Shown here in pieces: positions 61,085-64,000 of a DNA stretch of 64,000 bases (within the stretch, counting starts at the first letter, position 1; the number at the start of each line of letters is the position of its first letter). This DNA is from Lysobacter concretionis Ko07 = DSM 16239 (lineage in GTDB: Bacteria > Pseudomonadota > Gammaproteobacteria > Xanthomonadales > Xanthomonadaceae), in assembly GCF_000768345.1 (NCBI RefSeq), contig NZ_AVPS01000007.1, positions 161,348-225,347 on the forward strand, written 5' to 3'. A program made the position numbers and the translations under genes. The notes beneath the pieces are model-generated. The model was not told the origin of the DNA and ran no database searches. It saw nothing but the letters and a program-made list of their open reading frames with translations.

Positions 61085-63587
61085 GATGCGTCGCCGTGGC
61101 TGTCCAGGGATCGTCCGGCCACGGATGCTTCGGATACCGGCCTTTCATCTCCCGGCGGACCTCCGGATAGGTGCGTTCCCAGAACCCGCGCAGGTCGCCG
61201 GTCACCTGCAGCGGCCGGCCGCCCGGCGACAGCAGGTGCAGGGTCAGCGGCAGCCGCCCGTCGGCGACGCGCGGGCTGTCGGCGAGGCCGAACAGCTCCT
61301 GCAGCTTGACCGCCAGCACCGGCGCGAGGGGCACGTCGGCCGCGTCGTCGAAGCCGTAGTCGATCCGCCGCTGCAGCCCTGACGGCACCTCGATCCGGGC
61401 CGGCGCGAGCGTGTCGATGCGCTGCCGCAGCGACCAGTCCACGCCGGACTTCAGTGCTTCGGCGAACTCGCTTTCGGTCAGCGCATCGAGCCGGCTCTTG
61501 CCCGCCAGCGCGGGTTTCAGCCAATCGTCCAGGCCTGCCAGCAGGACCGCATCGGACAGGTCCGGCAGCGCCAGGTCCGGGCACCACACGCGCAGGCAAC
61601 GCACCCGTGCGCGCCATTGCTGCAGGCCCTCGGTCCACGGCAACGCGGCCAGTCCGAGCTGGCGCACCGCATCCACCAGCGCCTCGGCATAACGCGAGCG
61701 ATCGGGCGCGGCGAGCGGCCTGCTGTCCAGCACGATGCGGTCGAAACGCCGCTCGCGCACCGCCGCGATGCGACGCGCGTCGGCATCCCAGAACACCCGG
61801 TCGGTGTCGACGAAACGCTGCGGCCAATCGAGCTCCAGCCGCAGCGGATCGATCGGCACCGCCCGCAGGATCCGCGCATCGCGCGGATCGTCGCGCAACT
61901 CGCTGACCAGCAGCCACGGCTCGCCGAACACCGCGCTGTCGTCGAACAGTCGCGCGCTGCGGCCGTTGGCCAGTTGATAACGGTACGGATCGCTGCGGTG
62001 CTGGTGGGCGATGCGGTCGGGGAACGCGTGCGCCAGCAGATCGCCCAATTGGTGCGCGGGCAGCCCGGACGGCGGCGGCGCGGCGACCCGCAGACGCCGT
62101 CGCCACTGCCGGGCGGCCTGGTCGATCGCGGCCAGCGCACTGCGCGAGGCATCGCCGGGCACGCGGCCGGCGCGGAATCCGGCCAGCGCCTGCCAGCGCT
62201 CGTGCAGCGCATCGCTGCGACTGCGCAAGGGATCGCGCGCCTCGAGCAGCGCCGCAAGATCGCAGGCGAGCGCGCGTTCGTCCGCGTCGCTCGGCGCGAG
62301 CAGCATCGCCGCCAGCCGCGGGTGGGTGCCGAGGGCGAGCATGCGCCGGCCCAGCGACGTGATCGCCTCGCCCTGCAGCGCGCCCAGCCGCTGCAGCAGT
62401 TCGCGCGCCGAGGCCAGCGCCCCCGGCGGCGGCGGGTCGACGAAACGCAGGTCCGGATCGCCCCAGGCGGCCAGTTCCAGCGCCAGCCCGGCCAGCTCGA
62501 CCTGGGCGATCTCCGGCCGCCGCTGCGGTTCCAGCCGTTGCGATTGCGGCCACAGGCGGTACGCCCAGCCCTCGGCCACCCGCCCCGCGCGGCCGGCGCG
62601 CTGGTCCGCCGACGCCTGCGCGACATGCACGACATCGAGGCGGGAAAAACCGCTGTTGGGATCGAACCGCGGCTCGCGGGCAAGGCCAGCATCGATCACC
62701 ACCCGCACGCCGGGCAGGGTCACGCTGGACTCGGCCACGTTGGTCGCCAGCACCACCCGACGGCGGCCATCGGGGTCGGGCTGGAGCACGCGCGATTGCT
62801 GCTCGACCGGCAACTCGCCGTGCAGCGTCAGCACCTCCGCCGCGAACGGGGCATCGGGATCTCCCGCGCCGGGGTCGCGGCCGGCGAGCAGCCGTTCGAC
62901 CTGGCCGATCTCGCGCTGGCCCGGCAGGAACACCAGCACGTCGCCCTGATGGGTGGCCAGCGCATGCTCCACCGCACGCCGCACCTGGTGTTCGAGTCGC
63001 TCCTCGCGCCGGGCCGGGAAATGCGCCAGCTGCACCGGGTAACTGCGCCCTTCGCTGGACAGCCGCGGCGCATCCAGAAACGCGGCCAGACGCGCGCCGT
63101 CCAGGGTCGCCGACATCAGCACGATGCGCAGGTCGTCGCGCAACGCCGACTGCACATCCAGCGCGAGCGCCAGGCCCAGGTCGGCGGCGAGATGACGCTC
63201 GTGGAACTCGTCGAACAGGATCGCGCCGACGCCTTCCAGCGCCGGATCGTCCTGGATCATGCGGGTCAGGATGCCCTCGGTGACGACCTCGATCCGGGTG
63301 CGCGCCGATACCTGGTTGTCGAACCGGATCCGGTAGCCGACCCCCTCACCCACCGCCTCGCCGCGTTGCTCCGCCATGAACCGCGCCGCCGCGCGTGCCG
63401 CCACCCGGCGCGGCTCCAGCACGATGATCTTCCGGCCCTGCAGCCACGGCGCATCCAGCAAAGCCGGCGGCACCTGGGTGGTCTTGCCGGCACCGGGCGG
63501 CGCTTCCAGCACCAGTCGCGGATGATCGGCGAGGCTGTCGCGGATCCGCGGCAACAGGACATCGATGGGAAATTCGGCGCGACTCAT
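61062..63587 (-). CDS. hrpB: ATP-dependent RNA helicase HrpB
   Basis: The protein has 841 residues. Helicase motifs: Walker A LEAPPGAGKTTQVP near residue 25, the DEFH box (LFDEFHERH), VLMSATLDG and the C-terminal QRAGRAGR. The C-terminal HrpB domain ends with RYPKHPWPDDPWTATATHRAKPRG. The ATG at 63587 begins MSRAEFPID and fits the family. HrpB is a DEAH helicase of unclear RNA target in bacteria. A 22-nt repeat shared with the region about 80 nt further down lies at its 3' end. Confidence 0.94.
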   Translation of the reverse strand: MSRAEFPIDVLLPRIRDSLADHPRLVLEAPPGAGKTTQVPPALLDAPWLQGRKIIVLEPRRVAARAAARFMAEQRGEAVGEGVGYRIRFDNQVSARTRIEVVTEGILTRMIQDDPALEGVGAILFDEFHERHLAADLGLALALDVQSALRDDLRIVLMSATLDGARLAAFLDAPRLSSEGRSYPVQLAHFPARREERLEHQVRRAVEHALATHQGDVLVFLPGQREIGQVERLLAGRDPGAGDPDAPFAAEVLTLHGELPVEQQSRVLQPDPDGRRRVVLATNVAESSVTLPGVRVVIDAGLAREPRFDPNSGFSRLDVVHVAQASADQRAGRAGRVAEGWAYRLWPQSQRLEPQRRPEIAQVELAGLALELAAWGDPDLRFVDPPPPGALASARELLQRLGALQGEAITSLGRRMLALGTHPRLAAMLLAPSDADERALACDLAALLEARDPLRSRSDALHERWQALAGFRAGRVPGDASRSALAAIDQAARQWRRRLRVAAPPPSGLPAHQLGDLLAHAFPDRIAHQHRSDPYRYQLANGRSARLFDDSAVFGEPWLLVSELRDDPRDARILRAVPIDPLRLELDWPQRFVDTDRVFWDADARRIAAVRERRFDRIVLDSRPLAAPDRSRYAEALVDAVRQLGLAALPWTEGLQQWRARVRCLRVWCPDLALPDLSDAVLLAGLDDWLKPALAGKSRLDALTESEFAEALKSGVDWSLRQRIDTLAPARIEVPSGLQRRIDYGFDDAADVPLAPVLAVKLQELFGLADSPRVADGRLPLTLHLLSPGGRPLQVTGDLRGFWERTYPEVRREMKGRYPKHPWPDDPWTATATHRAKPRGT

Positions 63588-63724
63588 CTGGGCACAAGGA
63601 TATGGGGCAGGCGCTGGGATTGCGCGGACGATACGGAAGCTGAAAAGCAGTGCGCGCAACTACGAGGGCAGCGCCTGCGGATCGCCGGTTACTGGAAACG
63701 CCGGCGTTTGCAACGACTTGGGCA
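63588..63724. other. Short upstream region of hrpB
   Basis: This 137-nt stretch leads from the hrpB start toward the inverted repeat. Two copies of GGCAGCGCCTGC lie near 63669 and 63721, 52 nt apart, the second adjoining the inverted repeat. No promoter pair was identified with confidence. Confidence 0.4.
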
Positions 63725-63793
63725 GCGCCTGCCGGGTATCCCGATCAGTCGCTCCACGATATTCGCTTGGTGATCGGGACACCCGGTAGGCGC
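63725..63793. repeat. Long inverted repeat, 23-bp arms
   Basis: The arm at 63725-63747 (GCGCCTGCCGGGTATCCCG...) and the arm at 63771-63793 (...CGGGACACCCGGTAGGCGC) pair at 21 of 23 positions around a 23-nt loop. There is no T-run and no reading frame; it lies between hrpB and the next gene. Confidence 0.85.
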
Positions 63794-63983
63794 CACCGAA
63801 CTGTCCCGGCCGCCGATGGAAAAAGCGGATGCCTGGCCTGGAACGCAGCACTCACGTCAATGCATCGCCGGTACGTTGTCCTGGCGATGTATTGCGGATG
63901 ACAGGCTATCCCCTTTGCCGGCGTCCATAGGAGATCGAAGCCCACCCAATCAAACGCCGATGCGGCGACCTGTCGGGTATTGC

Positions 63984-64000
63984 GGAGAGTGCGCCATGGA
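63984..64000 (+). CDS. Possible start of the next gene (partial)
   Basis: GGAGAG at 63984-63989 lies 6 nt before an ATG at 63996, with a good Shine-Dalgarno spacing. Only five bases of coding sequence are in the window, so nothing can be said about the product. Confidence 0.4.

Overview
The window is GC-rich bacterial chromosome with densely packed genes and strongly biased codon use. Its gene set points to the gamma-proteobacterial Xanthomonadaceae/Lysobacteraceae (Lysobacter/Luteimonas-like). The pointers are a fused indolepyruvate ferredoxin oxidoreductase, monomeric NADP-isocitrate dehydrogenase, QueF, ZapE, HrpB, a FliA-type promoter, a Fur box and GTAG-type REP/REPIN repeats. The assignment is inferred from gene content and not from a marker gene. 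No rRNA, tRNA, CRISPR array or intact insertion sequence was recognised.

Layout. 1-3842: the end of an indolepyruvate oxidoreductase gene, then a double-GAF/GGDEF/EAL cyclic-di-GMP protein behind a strong FliA-like promoter, with a hairpin over its start codon. 3857-5248: two minus-strand genes, a membrane protein and a DUF938-type methyltransferase that carries an intergenic-type repeat in frame. 5556-18162: nine co-oriented genes, two tandem Tat-signal TldD proteases, TldE/PmbA, a DUF4159 protein, MoxR ATPase, DUF58, BatA-like, DUF4175-like and a GATase-like membrane protein. This looks like one envelope protein-processing unit. 18505-25475: an MFS exporter, a Phd-like/zeta-like pair with a 2H-phosphoesterase-like neighbour, an exported amidase and a BCCT transporter. 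25803-31095: a MrfA/MrfB-like helicase and exonuclease, an I78 inhibitor lipoprotein, and a barnase-like RNase with its barstar.

31193-37024 (minus strand): a Cys-rich mini-protein, topoisomerase IB, ergothioneine genes egtD and egtB (egtB carries a REPIN inside its coding region), folE, and two related small proteins flanking the egt-fol block. 37227-44715 (plus): an S9 peptidase, ETF-ubiquinone oxidoreductase, prpB, a membrane cytochrome c5, a hydrolase and zapE. 44764-49073 (minus): a siderophore receptor operon (TonB receptor, DUF3325, DUF3649, PepSY) behind a Fur box. 49560-53086: queF, a LysM protein, a lipoprotein, a UPF0149/SEC-C protein and a YkgJ-type protein. 53087-54989: an AT-richer gene remnant and a hipBA module with three operator-like palindromes at exact 27-nt spacing. 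55202-64000: icd, an exported methyltransferase, an RluE-like pseudouridine synthase with a 51-nt tandem repeat inside it, a soluble REC-histidine kinase, a small membrane-associated protein, hrpB, and an end region with a long inverted repeat and what may be the next gene's start.

The most unusual signals are the hipBA operator array, repeats inserted in frame into coding genes (egtB, the DUF938 methyltransferase, the MrfB-like exonuclease, the RluE-like enzyme), the FliA promoter plus start-codon hairpin of the c-di-GMP gene, and the Tat-TldD/MoxR cluster.
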